From Geobacillus subterraneus (GTDB lineage Bacteria > Bacillota > Bacilli > Bacillales > Anoxybacillaceae), in NCBI RefSeq assembly GCF_001618685.1, contig NZ_CP014342.1, positions 372,001-436,000 of the forward strand: DNA of 64,000 nt. The letters run 5' to 3'. How positions within the stretch are numbered: position 1 is the stretch's first letter; each line of letters starts with the position of its first letter. A program made the position numbers and the translations under genes. Positions 8,708-19,741 of this stretch are shown here, piece by piece. The notes under the pieces were generated by a model that had not been told where the DNA came from, did not search any database, and saw only the letters and a list, made by a program, of their open reading frames with translations.

Positions 8708-9661
8708 TTATGCTTGCGGCGGCTTCTTTTTCGCTAAAAACGCCTTGCCATAGCTGCCGTGGTCATGCAGCATGGCGTGTTCGACTTGAATGGTGGCGTG
8801 CTCGATGCCGTATTTTTCCTTCAGCATTTCATTCACCGCCAAAATGACGCAAAGCGGTTGGATGTGTTCATTGATAAACACATGGGCCGACAGTGAATAA
8901 TGGTCGGTGGAGATGGCCCATAAATGCATGTCGTGCACGTCCTCGACCCCTTCGATGCTCCGGATGTCAGCGCGGATTTGTTCGAGGTCAAACTCGTCCG
9001 GCACGGCTTCCATCAAAATGAGATACGATTCGCGCATAATTTTTACTCCGCCCGTGAAAATGATGGCGGCGATCACGAGGCTGATGATCGGATCGAAAAT
9101 CGTCCAGCCAGTGAAATAAATGAGCAGCGCGGAAAGGATGACGCCGATCGAGCTGATCAAGTCGCCGATAAAGTGCCAAAGGGCGCTTTGGACGTTTAAA
9201 TTGTCTTCTTCTTTCATGCTTCGGCTTAAGACGATCGTCAGCGTCACGTTGACAATGAGGCCGATCGCGGCGATTCCAAGCATGAGGCGAAACTGGATCG
9301 GCTCCGGGTGAAGAAACCGCTCGATCCCTTCCCATAAAATCCACACGGCAATGGCCGCCAACGTCAATCCATTTAAAAACGAGGCAATGATTTCAAACCG
9401 CAAAAACCCGAACGTAAAGCGGCGGTTGGGCGGCCGCGTCGCCATGTAAAGGGCGACCATGCTCAGGCCGAGCGCCAACACATCGGACGCCATATGAGCC
9501 GAATCGGACAACAAGGCGAGCGAGTTGGAGACTACGCCGCCAATGATTTCGACAACGGTGAAAAAAACGGTCAGCGCTAATGTAATCCAAAGCGCCTTTT
9601 TCGATTGGCTTTGTATTTTCACATGCGGGAGATGATGAAAATCGGATGTAACAGGAGACAT
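8708..9661 (-). CDS. czcD: Cation diffusion facilitator (Zn/Cd/Co exporter)
   Basis: A 317-residue CDF transporter exchanging cytoplasmic Zn2+ (also Cd2+/Co2+) for protons or potassium. Six membrane helices are visible from residue 23. The two metal-site HxxxD motifs appear as SDSAHMASD in helix 2 and LWHFIGD in helix 5. The C-terminal cytoplasmic domain (from about residue 210) has the ferredoxin-like fold segment VEDVHDMHLWAIS. The start MSPVTSDFHHLPH is short of the His-rich leader many CzcDs have. With the P-type ATPase at the left edge this gives a second metal-efflux system in the window. The intergenic region upstream is strikingly AT-rich. Confidence 0.92.
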   Translation of the reverse strand: MSPVTSDFHHLPHVKIQSQSKKALWITLALTVFFTVVEIIGGVVSNSLALLSDSAHMASDVLALGLSMVALYMATRPPNRRFTFGFLRFEIIASFLNGLTLAAIAVWILWEGIERFLHPEPIQFRLMLGIAAIGLIVNVTLTIVLSRSMKEEDNLNVQSALWHFIGDLISSIGVILSALLIYFTGWTIFDPIISLVIAAIIFTGGVKIMRESYLILMEAVPDEFDLEQIRADIRSIEGVEDVHDMHLWAISTDHYSLSAHVFINEHIQPLCVILAVNEMLKEKYGIEHATIQVEHAMLHDHGSYGKAFLAKKKPPQA

Positions 9662-9675
9662 AGCGCACCTCTCTT

Positions 9676-9712
9676 TATAATAATTATTATTTTAAATATA
9701 TTATAATATAAG
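9676..9712 (-). promoter_or_regulatory. AT-rich promoter/operator region of the CDF gene
   Basis: A 37-base stretch made only of A and T apart from one G, containing several TATAAT-like and partly palindromic sequences right before the czcD start. It could hold the -10 box and a binding site for an ArsR-type metal sensor such as CzrA; the operator is an inference. Confidence 0.3.
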
Positions 9713-9869
9713 AGTCGGCGGATGTGCAAAAAATTTATCGACAGGGACACGATTTTTGATAGGTTTTGTCAAAAAATATAGAGAAGTTTTTCAAGGAATG
9801 AAGCATTGAAGCGGCGAATAAGGAATAATGTATGGCCATCATCTTGCTTTGGAAAGGATGCGATACGGT

Positions 9870-11828
9870 TTGATTGCGGCGAATCCGACGGATTTGGAAG
9901 TGTATTTGTTTCATGAAGGCAGCTTGTATCAAAGTTACGAGTTGTTTGGCGCCCATGTGATCCATGAGGGAGGGACGGTCAGCACCCGTTTTTGCGTTTG
10001 GGCGCCGCACGCGCGCGATGTGCGGCTTGTCGGCAGTTTCAACGATTGGGATGGGACGAATTTCCGCCTCCAAAAAGTGAATGATGAAGGGGTATGGACG
10101 ATCGTTGTCCCGGAAAACTTGGAAGGGCACTTATATAAATATGAAATTGTTGCGCCGGACGGACGTGTGCTGTTCAAAGCCGACCCGTACGCCTTTTACT
10201 CCGAATTGCGTCCTCATACCGCCTCGATTGTCTACGATCTGAAAGGATACCAGTGGAACGATCAATCTTGGCAGCGGAAAAAGCGACGGAAACGAATTTA
10301 TGATCAGCCGATGGTCATTTATGAACTCCATTTCGGTTCGTGGAAGAAAAAAGAGGGGCGTTTTTCTACGTACCGTGAGATGGCCGATGAACTCATCCCG
10401 TACGTGCTCGAGCACGGGTTTACGCACGTTGAGTTGCTTCCGCTTATTGAGCATCCGCTCGATCGGTCGTGGGGCTACCAAGGGACAGGGTATTATGCGG
10501 CGACGAGCCGCTATGGAACGCCGCACGATTTCATGTACTTCGTCGACCGCTGCCATCAGGCGGGGATCGGGGTCATTCTGGACTGGGTGCCAGGCCATTT
10601 TTGCAAGGATGCCCACGGGTTGTATATGTTTGACGGTGCCCCGACGTATGAATACGCGAATGAAAAAGACCGCGAAAATTACGTTTGGGGGACGGCCAAT
10701 TTTGATTTAGGCAAGCCGGAGGTGCGCAGTTTTCTCATCTCGAACGCGCTGTTTTGGCTGAAGTATTACCATATCGACGGGTTCCGGGTCGATGCGGTCG
10801 CCAATATGCTTTACTGGCCGAACAATGACAGGCTGTATGAAAACCTGTATGCGGTCGAGTTTTTGCGCAAGTTAAACGAAGCGGTGTTTGCCTATGACCC
10901 GAACGTGCTCATGATTGCCGAAGATTCGACCGACTGGCCGAAAGTGACCGCGCCGACGTATGAAGGCGGGCTCGGCTTTAATTATAAATGGAACATGGGC
11001 TGGATGAACGACATGCTGAAGTATATGGAAACGCCGCCGTATGAGCGGAGGCATGTGCATAACCAAGTAACGTTCTCCCTCCTTTATGCGTATTCGGAAA
11101 ATTTCATTTTGCCGTTTTCTCACGATGAAGTCGTGCACGGCAAACAATCGCTGCTCAATAAAATGCCGGGGTCGTATGAAGAAAAGTTCGCCCAGCTCCG
11201 GCTCTTGTATGGCTATATGATGGCCCACCCCGGGAAAAAGCTGTTGTTTATGGGCAATGAATTTGCCCAGTTTGACGAATGGAAGTTTGAGGGCGAGCTC
11301 GACTGGATGCTGTTTGATTTTGAGCTGCACCGGAAGATGAACGAGTACATGAAGCAGCTCATCGCCTGCTATAAACGGTATAAGCCGTTTTACGAGCTTG
11401 ATCATGACCCGCAAGGATTTGAATGGATTGACGTCCATAATGCGGAACAAAGCATTTTCTCGTTCATCCGCCGCGGGAAAAAAGAAGACGATGTGCTTGT
11501 TATTGTTTGTAATTTCACAAATCAGGCGTATGACGACTACAAAGTGGGAGTGCCGCTGCTCACGCCGTATCGGGAAGTGCTGAACAGCGATGCGGCGGAA
11601 TTTGGCGGATCGGGGCATGTCAACGGGAAACGTCTTTCCGCCCTGAGCGAGCCGTTTCACGGAAAACCGTACCATGTGCGCATGACGATTCCGCCATTTG
11701 GCATTTCGATTTTACGGCCAGTGCAAAAACGAGGGGAGAGAAAGCAAAATGAAGAAGAAGTGCATCGCCATGTTATTGGCCGGCGGGCAAGGAAGTCGGC
11801 TTCGCTCGCTGACGACAAACATCGCTAA
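9870..11828 (+). CDS. glgB: 1,4-alpha-glucan branching enzyme
   Basis: Introduces alpha-1,6 branches into glycogen. TTG 9870 is chosen because the resulting N-terminus ([17 protein letters not shown]) matches the remembered start of the G. stearothermophilus enzyme; ATG 9858 and 9828 are in frame but extend beyond it. An N-terminal CBM48 domain ([13 protein letters not shown], then GSFNDWDG) is followed by a GH13 barrel with the nucleophile in DGFRVDAV, the acid/base glutamate in MIAEDST and SHDEVVHG. The frame runs about 80 bases into glgC, adding roughly 27 residues of unusual composition after the normal end ILRPVQKRG; see findings. First gene of the glgBCDAP operon. Confidence 0.93.
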   Translation: MIAANPTDLEVYLFHEGSLYQSYELFGAHVIHEGGTVSTRFCVWAPHARDVRLVGSFNDWDGTNFRLQKVNDEGVWTIVVPENLEGHLYKYEIVAPDGRVLFKADPYAFYSELRPHTASIVYDLKGYQWNDQSWQRKKRRKRIYDQPMVIYELHFGSWKKKEGRFSTYREMADELIPYVLEHGFTHVELLPLIEHPLDRSWGYQGTGYYAATSRYGTPHDFMYFVDRCHQAGIGVILDWVPGHFCKDAHGLYMFDGAPTYEYANEKDRENYVWGTANFDLGKPEVRSFLISNALFWLKYYHIDGFRVDAVANMLYWPNNDRLYENLYAVEFLRKLNEAVFAYDPNVLMIAEDSTDWPKVTAPTYEGGLGFNYKWNMGWMNDMLKYMETPPYERRHVHNQVTFSLLYAYSENFILPFSHDEVVHGKQSLLNKMPGSYEEKFAQLRLLYGYMMAHPGKKLLFMGNEFAQFDEWKFEGELDWMLFDFELHRKMNEYMKQLIACYKRYKPFYELDHDPQGFEWIDVHNAEQSIFSFIRRGKKEDDVLVIVCNFTNQAYDDYKVGVPLLTPYREVLNSDAAEFGGSGHVNGKRLSALSEPFHGKPYHVRMTIPPFGISILRPVQKRGERKQNEEEVHRHVIGRRARKSASLADDKHR

Positions 11829-12912
11829 ACCGGCCGTGCCGTTTGGCGGGAAGTACCGGATCATTGATTTTACGTTAAGCAATTGCACGAATTCCGGCAT
11901 CGATACGGTCGGAGTGCTGACCCAATATCAGCCGCTCCTCCTTCACTCGTACATCGGCATCGGAAGCGCGTGGGACTTGGACCGGCGAAACGGCGGCGTC
12001 ACCGTTCTTCCGCCGTATTCCGTCTCTTCCGGCGTCAAATGGTACGAAGGCACCGCGAACGCGATTTATCAAAACATCAATTACATTGAGCAGTATGACC
12101 CGGATTACGTGCTCGTCTTGTCTGGCGACCATATTTATAAGATGGATTACCAGCACATGCTTGACTATCATATTGCCAAACAGGCCGATGTGACGATTTC
12201 GGTCATTGAGGTGCCGTGGGAAGAAGCGAGCCGGTTTGGGATTATGAATACAAACGAAGAAATGGAAATCGTGGAGTTTGCTGAAAAGCCGGCCGAACCG
12301 AAAAGCAATTTAGCGTCGATGGGCATTTATATTTTCAATTGGCCTCTCTTGAAGCAATATTTGCAAATCGACAACGCGGATCCGCATTCGTCGCACGATT
12401 TTGGCAAAGATGTCATTCCGCGGCTGCTCCGTGAGAAAAAGCGGCTTGTGGCATACCCGTTCAAAGGATACTGGAAAGATGTCGGCACGGTGAAAAGTTT
12501 ATGGGAGGCCAACATGGACTTGCTTGATGAAGGCAATGAACTTGACTTATTCGACCGCTCATGGCGCATTTATTCCGTTAATCCGAATCAGCCGCCGCAA
12601 TACATTTCCCAGGAGGCGGAAGTGGCGGACTCACTCGTGAATGAAGGATGTGTCGTCGAAGGAACGGTCGAGCGGTCGGTGCTGTTTCAAGGCGTCCGTA
12701 TCGGCAAAGGGGCGGTCGTGAAAGAATCGGTCATTATGCCAGGTGCGGCAGTCAGCGAAGGAGCGTATGTCGAGCGGGCGATCGTTACGCCCGATTGTGT
12801 CATCCCGCCGCATTCGTCCGTTTGCCCGGACGATGCCGATGAGGTCGTGCTGGTGACCAAAGAATGGCTCAAGCAGTGGAATAAGGAAACAGCGAGGAAG
12901 GATGAAGCGTGA
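11749..12912 (+). CDS. glgC: Glucose-1-phosphate adenylyltransferase, catalytic subunit
   Basis: Makes ADP-glucose from glucose-1-phosphate and ATP, the committed step of glycogen synthesis. ATG 11749 follows GGGGAGAG with proper spacing and gives [19 protein letters not shown], which contains the nucleotide-binding signature GGQGSRL. Further hallmarks are [27 protein letters not shown] and VEFAEKP. The last third is a left-handed beta-helix. 387 residues, normal for the family. It overlaps the 3' end of the glgB frame by 80 bases and is directly coupled to glgD at its stop codon. Confidence 0.95.
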   Translation: MKKKCIAMLLAGGQGSRLRSLTTNIAKPAVPFGGKYRIIDFTLSNCTNSGIDTVGVLTQYQPLLLHSYIGIGSAWDLDRRNGGVTVLPPYSVSSGVKWYEGTANAIYQNINYIEQYDPDYVLVLSGDHIYKMDYQHMLDYHIAKQADVTISVIEVPWEEASRFGIMNTNEEMEIVEFAEKPAEPKSNLASMGIYIFNWPLLKQYLQIDNADPHSSHDFGKDVIPRLLREKKRLVAYPFKGYWKDVGTVKSLWEANMDLLDEGNELDLFDRSWRIYSVNPNQPPQYISQEAEVADSLVNEGCVVEGTVERSVLFQGVRIGKGAVVKESVIMPGAAVSEGAYVERAIVTPDCVIPPHSSVCPDDADEVVLVTKEWLKQWNKETARKDEA

Positions 12913-13943
12913 TGAACAACAGGATGTTAGGCGTGATTGACGCGACGACGTATATGGAGGCGTTAGCGCCGCTCATCGAGCAGCGTTCGATCGCCGCGGT
13001 GCCGTTTGCCGGCCGGTACCGGCTTATTGATTTCGTGCTCTCAAGCATGGTCAATTCGGGCATTGAAAGTGTTGCCATTTTTCCGAAATATCAGTACCGT
13101 TCGCTCATGGACCATTTAGGGTCAGGGAAGAACTGGGATTTAAACCGAAAACGGGACGGACTGTTTTTCTTCCCGTCGCCGGATTTGCTGTTTTCCGGCG
13201 AGCGCCGGGTCGGGGCATTTGCCCATTTTGAGCAGCATATTGACTATTTTTTGCGGAGCCGGCAAAAATATGCTGTCATCGCGAACGGCTATACGGTGTG
13301 CAACATCGATTTTGGCGCCGTCCTAAAGCGCCACATCGAAAATGGCTGCGATGTGACCGAAATCCGTCATCGCGGGCGGTCGCTTGAGATGTATTTGCTT
13401 GAAACGTCGCTGTTGCTTGACTTAATCGCCGACTACAAAAACCGCGGCTACTATAGCATTGTTGATGTCGTCCGCGATTACCGCCATTCGTTGTCGATTT
13501 GCGATGATGAATATAGCGGGTATGCGGCGGTCATTGATTCGGTGAAGCAGTATTTTTGCGCAAGCATGGAGCTGCTTGACCGGGACGTCTGGGAACAGCT
13601 CTTTCTTCCGTCGCACCCGATTTACACGAAAGTCAAAGACGAGCCGCCGACGAAATACGGGCGGGAGGGGCACGTGAAGCGTTCGATGATTGCCAACGGC
13701 TGCGTCATCGAGGGAACGGTGGAAAACAGTGTTGTGTTCCGCTCCGTCAAAATTGGCAAGGGGGCGGTCGTGCGCAATAGCATTATTATGCAAAAGTGCC
13801 AAATTGGTGACGGTTGTGTCCTTGATGGCGTGATTATGGATAAAGATGCTAAAGTTGAACCGGGCGTCGTTTTACAAGGAACGGTGGAACAGCCATTTAT
13901 CGTTCGCAAAGGAACGGTGCAAGGGGAGGTCATCAGCCGATGA
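12912..13943 (+). CDS. glgD: Glucose-1-phosphate adenylyltransferase, regulatory subunit
   Basis: GlgC paralogue found in Bacillaceae that forms a heteromer with GlgC and raises its activity. The N-terminus ([18 protein letters not shown]) lacks the GGxGxRL nucleotide-binding signature, while [17 protein letters not shown] and a C-terminal left-handed beta-helix are kept; this is the usual mark of the non-catalytic subunit. The start is ATG 12912, sharing bases with the glgC stop; GTG 12909 is an alternative adding one residue. The stop overlaps the glgA start by four bases, so translation is coupled through the operon. Confidence 0.93.
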   Translation: MNNRMLGVIDATTYMEALAPLIEQRSIAAVPFAGRYRLIDFVLSSMVNSGIESVAIFPKYQYRSLMDHLGSGKNWDLNRKRDGLFFFPSPDLLFSGERRVGAFAHFEQHIDYFLRSRQKYAVIANGYTVCNIDFGAVLKRHIENGCDVTEIRHRGRSLEMYLLETSLLLDLIADYKNRGYYSIVDVVRDYRHSLSICDDEYSGYAAVIDSVKQYFCASMELLDRDVWEQLFLPSHPIYTKVKDEPPTKYGREGHVKRSMIANGCVIEGTVENSVVFRSVKIGKGAVVRNSIIMQKCQIGDGCVLDGVIMDKDAKVEPGVVLQGTVEQPFIVRKGTVQGEVISR

Positions 13944-15397
13944 AGGTGCTATTTGCCGTTTCCGAATGCGCCCCGTTTGCCAAATCGGGGGGGTTGGCTG
14001 ATGTCGCCGGCGCGCTGCCGAAAGAGCTGCGCCGGCTCGGCGTCGATGCCCGCGTGATGCTGCCGAAATATGAAACGATCGCCCCCGAATGGAAACAGAA
14101 AATGAAAAAGGTGGCGGAACTCATCGTCCCGGTTGGGTGGCGCCGCCAATATTGCGGTGTCGAAGAGCTCAGGCATGACGGAATCATCTATTACTTTATC
14201 GACAACGAATATTATTTTCGGCGGCCGCAGCTGTACGGCCATTATGACGATGGCGAGCGGTTTTCCTATTTTTGCCGGGCGGTGCTTGAGGTGCTGCCGG
14301 AAATCAAGTTTCAGCCGGATGTGATTCACTGCCATGACTGGCATACAGGCATGGTGCCGTTTTTGCTTCGGGAACAGTACCGGCATGATCCGTTTTATGC
14401 CGACATGCGCACCGTTTTTACGATTCATAACTTGCAGTTTCAAGGGCTGTTTCCGCGCGGCATTTTAGAAGACTTGTTGAATTTAGACGGCCGCTATTTC
14501 ACCGTGGACCATCTTGAGTTTTACGGCAGCGTCAGCTTTATGAAAGGGGCGCTCGTTGCCTCCGATGTAATTACAACGGTGAGCCCGACGTATAAAGAGG
14601 AGATTCAAACCGCTTATTACGGCGAGCGGTTAGACGGCTTGCTGCGGGCGCGGCGGGACGATTTGCGCGGCATTTTAAACGGCATTGACGACGAATTTTA
14701 CAATCCGGAAACGGATCCGTTTTTGGCGGCGACCTACAGCGTACATACGCGGGAAAGAAAACGATTGAACAAGCGCGCTTTGCAGCGGCAGTTCGGCTTG
14801 CCGGAGCGGGATGATGTGCCGCTTGTTGCGATGGTCACGAGAATGACGGCGCAAAAAGGGCTCGATTTGGTGACGTGTGTCTTCCATGATATGATGGGCG
14901 AAGACATGCAGCTTGTCGTGCTCGGAACGGGCGACTGGCGGTTTGAACAATTTTTCTCGCAAATGGCCGCGGCGTATCCGGACAAAGTCGGCGTGTACAT
15001 CGGCTTCCATGAACCGCTCGCCCACCAAATTTATGCCGGGGCGGACTTGTTTTTAATGCCGTCATTGTTTGAGCCGTGCGGGCTGAGCCAAATGATCGCC
15101 TTACGGTACGGGACGATTCCGATCGTCCGGGAAACCGGGGGATTAAACGATACGGTGCAATCATACAATGAGATTACAGAAGAAGGAAATGGATTCAGCT
15201 TCACTCATTTTAACGCTCATGACATGCTGTATACGATCCGTCGGGCGCTGTCCTTTTACCGCCAACCATCCGTTTGGGAGCAACTGACAGAACGGGCGAT
15301 GCGCGGCGACTACAGCTGGCGCCGGTCGGCAAGACAATACAAGCAAGTCTATGAACAGCTGATCAAAAAGGAGGAACGCACGCTTGTTCTCCGATAA
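13940..15397 (+). CDS. glgA: Glycogen synthase (ADP-glucose type)
   Basis: GT5-family retaining glucosyltransferase that extends alpha-1,4 chains from ADP-glucose. The ADP-glucose-binding motif [13 protein letters not shown] is at residues 15-27; [14 protein letters not shown] and the C-terminal active-site region [15 protein letters not shown] followed by RETGGL are intact. 485 residues, the usual size. ATG 13940 overlaps the glgD stop (ATGA), and the end overlaps the glgP start by 14 bases. This tight packing suggests stoichiometric production of the pathway enzymes. Confidence 0.96.
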   Translation: MKVLFAVSECAPFAKSGGLADVAGALPKELRRLGVDARVMLPKYETIAPEWKQKMKKVAELIVPVGWRRQYCGVEELRHDGIIYYFIDNEYYFRRPQLYGHYDDGERFSYFCRAVLEVLPEIKFQPDVIHCHDWHTGMVPFLLREQYRHDPFYADMRTVFTIHNLQFQGLFPRGILEDLLNLDGRYFTVDHLEFYGSVSFMKGALVASDVITTVSPTYKEEIQTAYYGERLDGLLRARRDDLRGILNGIDDEFYNPETDPFLAATYSVHTRERKRLNKRALQRQFGLPERDDVPLVAMVTRMTAQKGLDLVTCVFHDMMGEDMQLVVLGTGDWRFEQFFSQMAAAYPDKVGVYIGFHEPLAHQIYAGADLFLMPSLFEPCGLSQMIALRYGTIPIVRETGGLNDTVQSYNEITEEGNGFSFTHFNAHDMLYTIRRALSFYRQPSVWEQLTERAMRGDYSWRRSARQYKQVYEQLIKKEERTLVLR

Positions 15398-17783
15398 AGA
15401 AACGTTTAAACGGGCGTTTGTGACGCGGCTCGAAACATTGTGCGGCAAACAGTTCGAGGAGTCAACGACGCGCGATCATTATTATGTCCTCGGCCATATG
15501 GTGCGCGAACATATTAGCCGCCATTGGATCGCGACGAATGAGCGCAATCGGGCGCAAAGACGGAAGCAAGTGTATTATTTGTCGATCGAATTTTTATTGG
15601 GCCGGCTGCTCGGCAGCAACTTATTGAATCTCGGTGTCCGCCCGGTCGTTGAAGAGGGGCTTCGCGAGCTTGGCATTCGCCTCGAAGACGTCGAGGAGAG
15701 CGAGGCGGACGCCGGGCTTGGCAACGGCGGGCTCGGGCGGCTTGCCGCCTGTTTTCTCGATTCGCTCGCGACGTTGAATTTGCCGGGCCACGGCCATGGC
15801 ATCCGCTATAAACACGGACTGTTTGACCAAAAGATCGTCGATGGCTATCAAGTTGAGCTGCCCGAGCAATGGCTGCGCCACGGAAACGTTTGGGAAATCC
15901 GCAAAGAAGAGCTGGCTGTCGAAGTGAACTTTTGGGGGCGCGTCGAGGTGTCCGAGCAAAACGGCCGCCTCGTTTTCCGCCATGTCGACAGCGAAAAAGT
16001 GATGGCGGTGCCATACGACATGCCGGTGATCGGCTACGGGACGAATACGGTCAATACGCTGCGGCTTTGGAGCGCTGAACCGGCGAAGACGTTCCCGCTT
16101 CATAAAGACGTCATGCAATACAAGCGGGAAACCGAGGCGATTTCCGAGTTTTTATACCCGGACGATACGCATGACGAAGGAAAAATTTTACGGCTGAAAC
16201 AGCAATACTTTCTCGTTGCCGCCAGCCTCGGCAGCATCGTGCGTGCCCATCGCCGCCAGCACGGAAATTTGCACCGGCTCCATGAATATGTCGCCATTCA
16301 TGTCAACGACACCCACCCGGTGCTGGCGATTCCGGAATTGATGCGCATTTTGCTCGACGAGGAAGGGATGAGCTGGGAAGAGGCTTGGCATATTACGACC
16401 CATACGATCGCCTATACGAATCATACGACGTTGTCCGAAGCGCTCGAGAAATGGCCGATTCATTTATTTCGGCCGCTCTTGCCACGCATTTACATGATCG
16501 TTGAAGAAATTAACGAGCGATTTTGCCGCGAGCTATGGGAACGCTACCCCGGCGATTGGGGGCGGATTGAACACATGGCCATTATCGCCCATGGCATGGT
16601 GAAAATGGCGCATTTGGCCATCGCCGGCAGCCATAGCGTCAACGGAGTGGCGAAGCTGCACACCGAAATTTTGAAGCAACGGGAAATGCGCCTGTTTTAC
16701 GAATGGGCGCCGCAGAAGTTTAACAATAAAACGAACGGGGTGACGCATCGTCGCTGGCTGTTAAAGGCGAACCCGGAGCTGTCGGCATTGATTACCGACA
16801 CGATCGGTCCGCGCTGGATTCACGAGCCGGAAAGGCTCATTGATCTTGCGCCGCACGCCTCTGATCCGGCGTTTCGGCAGGCGCTCTCAGCCGTTAAGCA
16901 GCAGCGCAAACGAAAGCTCGCCGCCCGCATTTATGAAAAGACCGGGATTCAAGTTGACGAATCGTCGATCTTTGATGTGCAAGTGAAGCGGCTGCACGCC
17001 TACAAACGGCAGCTGCTCAACGTCTTGCATATCATGTACTTATACAATCGGCTGAGGGAAGACTCGCACTTCTCGATCTACCCGCGCACGTTCATCTTCG
17101 GAGCGAAGGCGTCACCTGGTTATTATTATGCGAAACGGATCATTAAACTCATTCATTCGGTGGCTGACAAGGTCAACAGCGACAAACGGACAAATGGACA
17201 GCTAAAGGTCATTTTTTTAGAAAATTACCGCGTGTCGCTCGCCGAGGAAATTTTCCCAGCCGCCGATGTGAGCGAGCAAATTTCGACCGCAAGCAAAGAA
17301 GCGTCCGGGACGGGCAACATGAAGTTTATGATGAACGGGGCGATCACGCTCGGCACGCTCGACGGGGCAAATGTCGAAATCGCCGAAGCGGTCGGAAAAG
17401 AAAACATGTTTTTGTTCGGGCTGACCGCGGAGGAGGTGCTTAACTACTATGAGCACGGCGGCTACCGGGCGCATGAATATTACCACCACGACAAACGGAT
17501 CAAGCAAGTCGTCGATCAGCTGGTGAACGGCTTTTTTCCTGATGTTGACGACTATTTCGAGCCGATTTATGACTCGTTGCTGACGCAAAACGACGAATAT
17601 TTCGTTTTGCGCGACTTTGCCGCTTATGCCGAAGCGCACGAGCAGGCGGAGGCGGCTTACCGCGACCCGGCGCGCTGGTGGTATATGAGCGCCGTCAACA
17701 TCGCCCACTCCGGCTATTTCGCGAGCGACCGGACGATCGCCGAGTACGCCGCTGACATTTGGGGCATTTCACCGTCGATGTGA
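15384..17783 (+). CDS. glgP: Glycogen phosphorylase
   Basis: PLP-dependent GT35 enzyme releasing glucose-1-phosphate from glycogen ends. TTG 15384 is chosen because AAAAGGAGGA lies eight bases upstream, inside glgA. 799 residues, normal length. Visible landmarks: [17 protein letters not shown] near residue 108, and the PLP-lysine region [14 protein letters not shown] near 635-648 followed by [11 protein letters not shown]. Having the breakdown enzyme in the same operon as synthesis is the known Bacillus arrangement, where glycogen is a transient store linked to sporulation. A strong terminator follows about 100 bases later. Confidence 0.96.
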   Translation: MFSDKETFKRAFVTRLETLCGKQFEESTTRDHYYVLGHMVREHISRHWIATNERNRAQRRKQVYYLSIEFLLGRLLGSNLLNLGVRPVVEEGLRELGIRLEDVEESEADAGLGNGGLGRLAACFLDSLATLNLPGHGHGIRYKHGLFDQKIVDGYQVELPEQWLRHGNVWEIRKEELAVEVNFWGRVEVSEQNGRLVFRHVDSEKVMAVPYDMPVIGYGTNTVNTLRLWSAEPAKTFPLHKDVMQYKRETEAISEFLYPDDTHDEGKILRLKQQYFLVAASLGSIVRAHRRQHGNLHRLHEYVAIHVNDTHPVLAIPELMRILLDEEGMSWEEAWHITTHTIAYTNHTTLSEALEKWPIHLFRPLLPRIYMIVEEINERFCRELWERYPGDWGRIEHMAIIAHGMVKMAHLAIAGSHSVNGVAKLHTEILKQREMRLFYEWAPQKFNNKTNGVTHRRWLLKANPELSALITDTIGPRWIHEPERLIDLAPHASDPAFRQALSAVKQQRKRKLAARIYEKTGIQVDESSIFDVQVKRLHAYKRQLLNVLHIMYLYNRLREDSHFSIYPRTFIFGAKASPGYYYAKRIIKLIHSVADKVNSDKRTNGQLKVIFLENYRVSLAEEIFPAADVSEQISTASKEASGTGNMKFMMNGAITLGTLDGANVEIAEAVGKENMFLFGLTAEEVLNYYEHGGYRAHEYYHHDKRIKQVVDQLVNGFFPDVDDYFEPIYDSLLTQNDEYFVLRDFAAYAEAHEQAEAAYRDPARWWYMSAVNIAHSGYFASDRTIAEYAADIWGISPSM

Positions 17784-17880
17784 AACGACAGTGAAGCGCG
17801 ATCAGGAACGATTGGGCGCCCATCAAGAGGTCTGATGTATGACCGCCGTCGCCCTTCGCCCGAAGGTAAAGGCATGAAAG

Positions 17881-17925
17881 GAAAAGGGACGTTCTGCTTG
17901 GTTCAGAACGCCCCTTTTCGTTTTA
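17881..17925. terminator. Bidirectional terminator between glgP and the AIM24 gene
   Basis: Long stem GAAAAGGGACGTTCTG / CAGAACGCCCCTTTTC (one mismatch) followed by GTTTT, with an A-rich lead-in usable from the opposite strand. It closes the glg operon and probably also the convergent gene ending at 17923. Confidence 0.85.
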
Positions 17926-18717
17926 GTCGTCTCCGTCAAGCCAATCGCCGATGCCTCCTAAGAGGCTGCCTTCGCCGACTGACCGCCCCCCGGCGCTCGG
18001 AGCGGCAGCGAGCACGCGGTCAGCGAGCCGGCTGAACGGAAGCGATTGCACCCAGACCGCTCCCGGGCCGGTCACGGTGGCTAAAAATAACCCTTCACCG
18101 CCAAAAAAGGCCGTCTTAATGTTGCCGACATATTCGATGTCATAATCGACTTCCTTTGTCATCGCGACAAGACAGCCGGTATCGATGCGCAGCTTTTCCC
18201 CCGGCTGCAGCTCGCGGCGGTGAATCGTCCCGCCGGCGTGCAAAAAGGCGAGCCCGTCCCCTTCTAGTTTTTGCATAATAAATCCTTCGCCGCCGAAAAA
18301 GCCGGCGCCAAGCTTGCGCTGAAACTCAATGCCGACAGAGACACCTTTGGCGGCACATAAAAACGAATCTTTTTGACAGATCAGTTTCCCGCCGAGCTGG
18401 CTCAAATCAACCGGAATAATTTTCCCCGGGTACGGGGCGGCAAAGGCGACGCGGCGCCTGTCGCTTCCTTGATTGGTGAACACCGTCATGAACAAACTTT
18501 CCCCGGTGAGCAGCCGTTTGCCGGCGCCGACAAGGCGGCCGAGCAGCCCCCTTCCGCCCGAGGAGCCGTCGCCGAATATCGTCTCCATGGTGATGCCGTC
18601 TTCCATCATCATCATGCCGCCCGCCTCCGCAATGACGCTTTCGCGCGGGTCGAGCTCGATTTCGACAAACTGCATGTCATCGCCGTACAGCTGGTAATCA
18701 ATTTCGTGTGTGTTCAT
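17923..18717 (-). CDS. AIM24-family (TIGR00266) protein
   Basis: 264 residues of the AIM24/TIGR00266 family, a beta-rich, glycine-rich fold related to TraD-like trimers, with no established enzyme activity. Repeated Gly-rich motifs are visible ([10 protein letters not shown]-like near residue 33, [14 protein letters not shown], and [16 protein letters not shown]), along with the tandem beta-helix-like hydrophobic pattern. No signal peptide or membrane span. The C-terminal tail ([14 protein letters not shown]) is typical of bacterial members. It is a single-gene unit with terminators on both sides. Biological role unknown. Confidence 0.85.
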   Translation of the reverse strand: MNTHEIDYQLYGDDMQFVEIELDPRESVIAEAGGMMMMEDGITMETIFGDGSSGGRGLLGRLVGAGKRLLTGESLFMTVFTNQGSDRRRVAFAAPYPGKIIPVDLSQLGGKLICQKDSFLCAAKGVSVGIEFQRKLGAGFFGGEGFIMQKLEGDGLAFLHAGGTIHRRELQPGEKLRIDTGCLVAMTKEVDYDIEYVGNIKTAFFGGEGLFLATVTGPGAVWVQSLPFSRLADRVLAAAPSAGGRSVGEGSLLGGIGDWLDGDD

Positions 18718-18784
18718 CTTCTCGCCTCCATCATCGTGATCAACGTTCCGGTATGTACTACGGAAAACATGTCTTCACTGTTTC

Positions 18785-18816
18785 AAAAAAGACCATCGCA
18801 CGGATGGTCCTTTTTG
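18785..18816 (-). terminator. Terminator of yteA
   Basis: GACCATC / GATGGTC stem with a short loop, with A and T runs on both sides (AAAAAA before, CCTTTTT after), located just past the yteA stop on the minus strand. Symmetric, so it could work in both directions. Confidence 0.75.
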
Positions 18817-18842
18817 ACGAAGCTCGCTGGCCTCGGCTGGTT

Positions 18843-19652
18843 TTAAGGATTCGTTTCCCCAAAGCTTTGCTGGGACGGCCTTTCGTCATAGCGGCGGTAA
18901 CTGTCCTCGGACGTATACGGGTCTTTTTCGTACGCCGGTAAATCGCCAATATTGGACATGATGCCTTCATCGTCCAATTGATTTTCGAGCAGCTCATGCT
19001 CTCTCGTCGGATACACGTTGACGTGTTTTCCGTACAAATCGACAGCCGCGAAATTTTCCAAGTCTTCTACATAGCCGACGTTCTCTTCCGACTCGGCGTA
19101 CACTTCGCCGTAGTAGTCGACGTTTTTGCCAAGGTCGGACGGGGTGTCGGACGTGCCGTAACGGGCGACCTCCTGCCACGCATCCTCGGCATCGTAAGCG
19201 ACCGACTCATCGCGGTCGTCAAAGTCAAATTTGCCAAACGGCGGCATAAGCACCCCTTCCTCAAGCGGCCGTTTTTGCGAGACGGTTTGGTCGGGGCTGT
19301 GCTGCCGGCAATAAAGCGTGGTCGGCAGCGCCTCAAGCCGTTCGTACGGGATCGGCTGCCCGCAGATGCGGCACGTTCCGTACGTGCCGTCGGCAATGGC
19401 CGCAAGCGCCCGTTCAATTTCGCGAAATTCACGCTCGGTATGTTCGTCTAAGGCGAGATCTTTTTCCCGCTCATACAGTTCGGTCGCCTCGTCAGCCGGG
19501 TGGTTGTCATAGCTCGCCAGCTCGCCGACCGCATCATGGGCATGGCTGCGCACGAGGCCGAAATGGTCGTTTTGCTTCAGCCGGTCTTCAATGTCCCGCT
19601 TCATCTCAAGCAGCGTTGAGCGGAAGGCGGCCAGTTGTTCGCTCGTCAACAT
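18843..19652 (-). CDS. yteA: YteA-family DksA/TraR zinc-finger protein, sporulation-linked
   Basis: A 269-residue protein. ATG 19652 is preferred to the TTG at 19661 since GGAAGGGG sits nine bases before it. The N-terminal coiled-coil-like helices (MLTSEQLAAFRSTLLEMK) are followed by a DksA/TraR zinc finger, CRICGQPI ... LYCRQH, where the fourth ligand position is His or Cys. The C-terminal half is acidic and low complexity (DFDDRDES, EEGIM-type segments), as in B. subtilis YteA. In B. subtilis yteA is adjacent to menA, as here. DksA-like proteins act on RNA polymerase; whether YteA does is not shown. Confidence 0.9.
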   Translation of the reverse strand: MLTSEQLAAFRSTLLEMKRDIEDRLKQNDHFGLVRSHAHDAVGELASYDNHPADEATELYEREKDLALDEHTEREFREIERALAAIADGTYGTCRICGQPIPYERLEALPTTLYCRQHSPDQTVSQKRPLEEGVLMPPFGKFDFDDRDESVAYDAEDAWQEVARYGTSDTPSDLGKNVDYYGEVYAESEENVGYVEDLENFAAVDLYGKHVNVYPTREHELLENQLDDEGIMSNIGDLPAYEKDPYTSEDSYRRYDERPSQQSFGETNP

Positions 19653-19709
19653 CGGTTGCAACCCCTTCCTTCACAATAGCGTCTATATGGTGTAGTATGG
19701 GCGAAAATC

Positions 19710-19741
19710 AAAAAAAAACACGGCCCTTCCGACCGTGTTAT
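19710..19741 (-). terminator. Terminator of menA
   Basis: On the minus strand, AACACGGTC ... GGCCGTGTT is followed by eight Ts, overlapping the last codons of menA. Strong intrinsic terminator. Confidence 0.85.
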
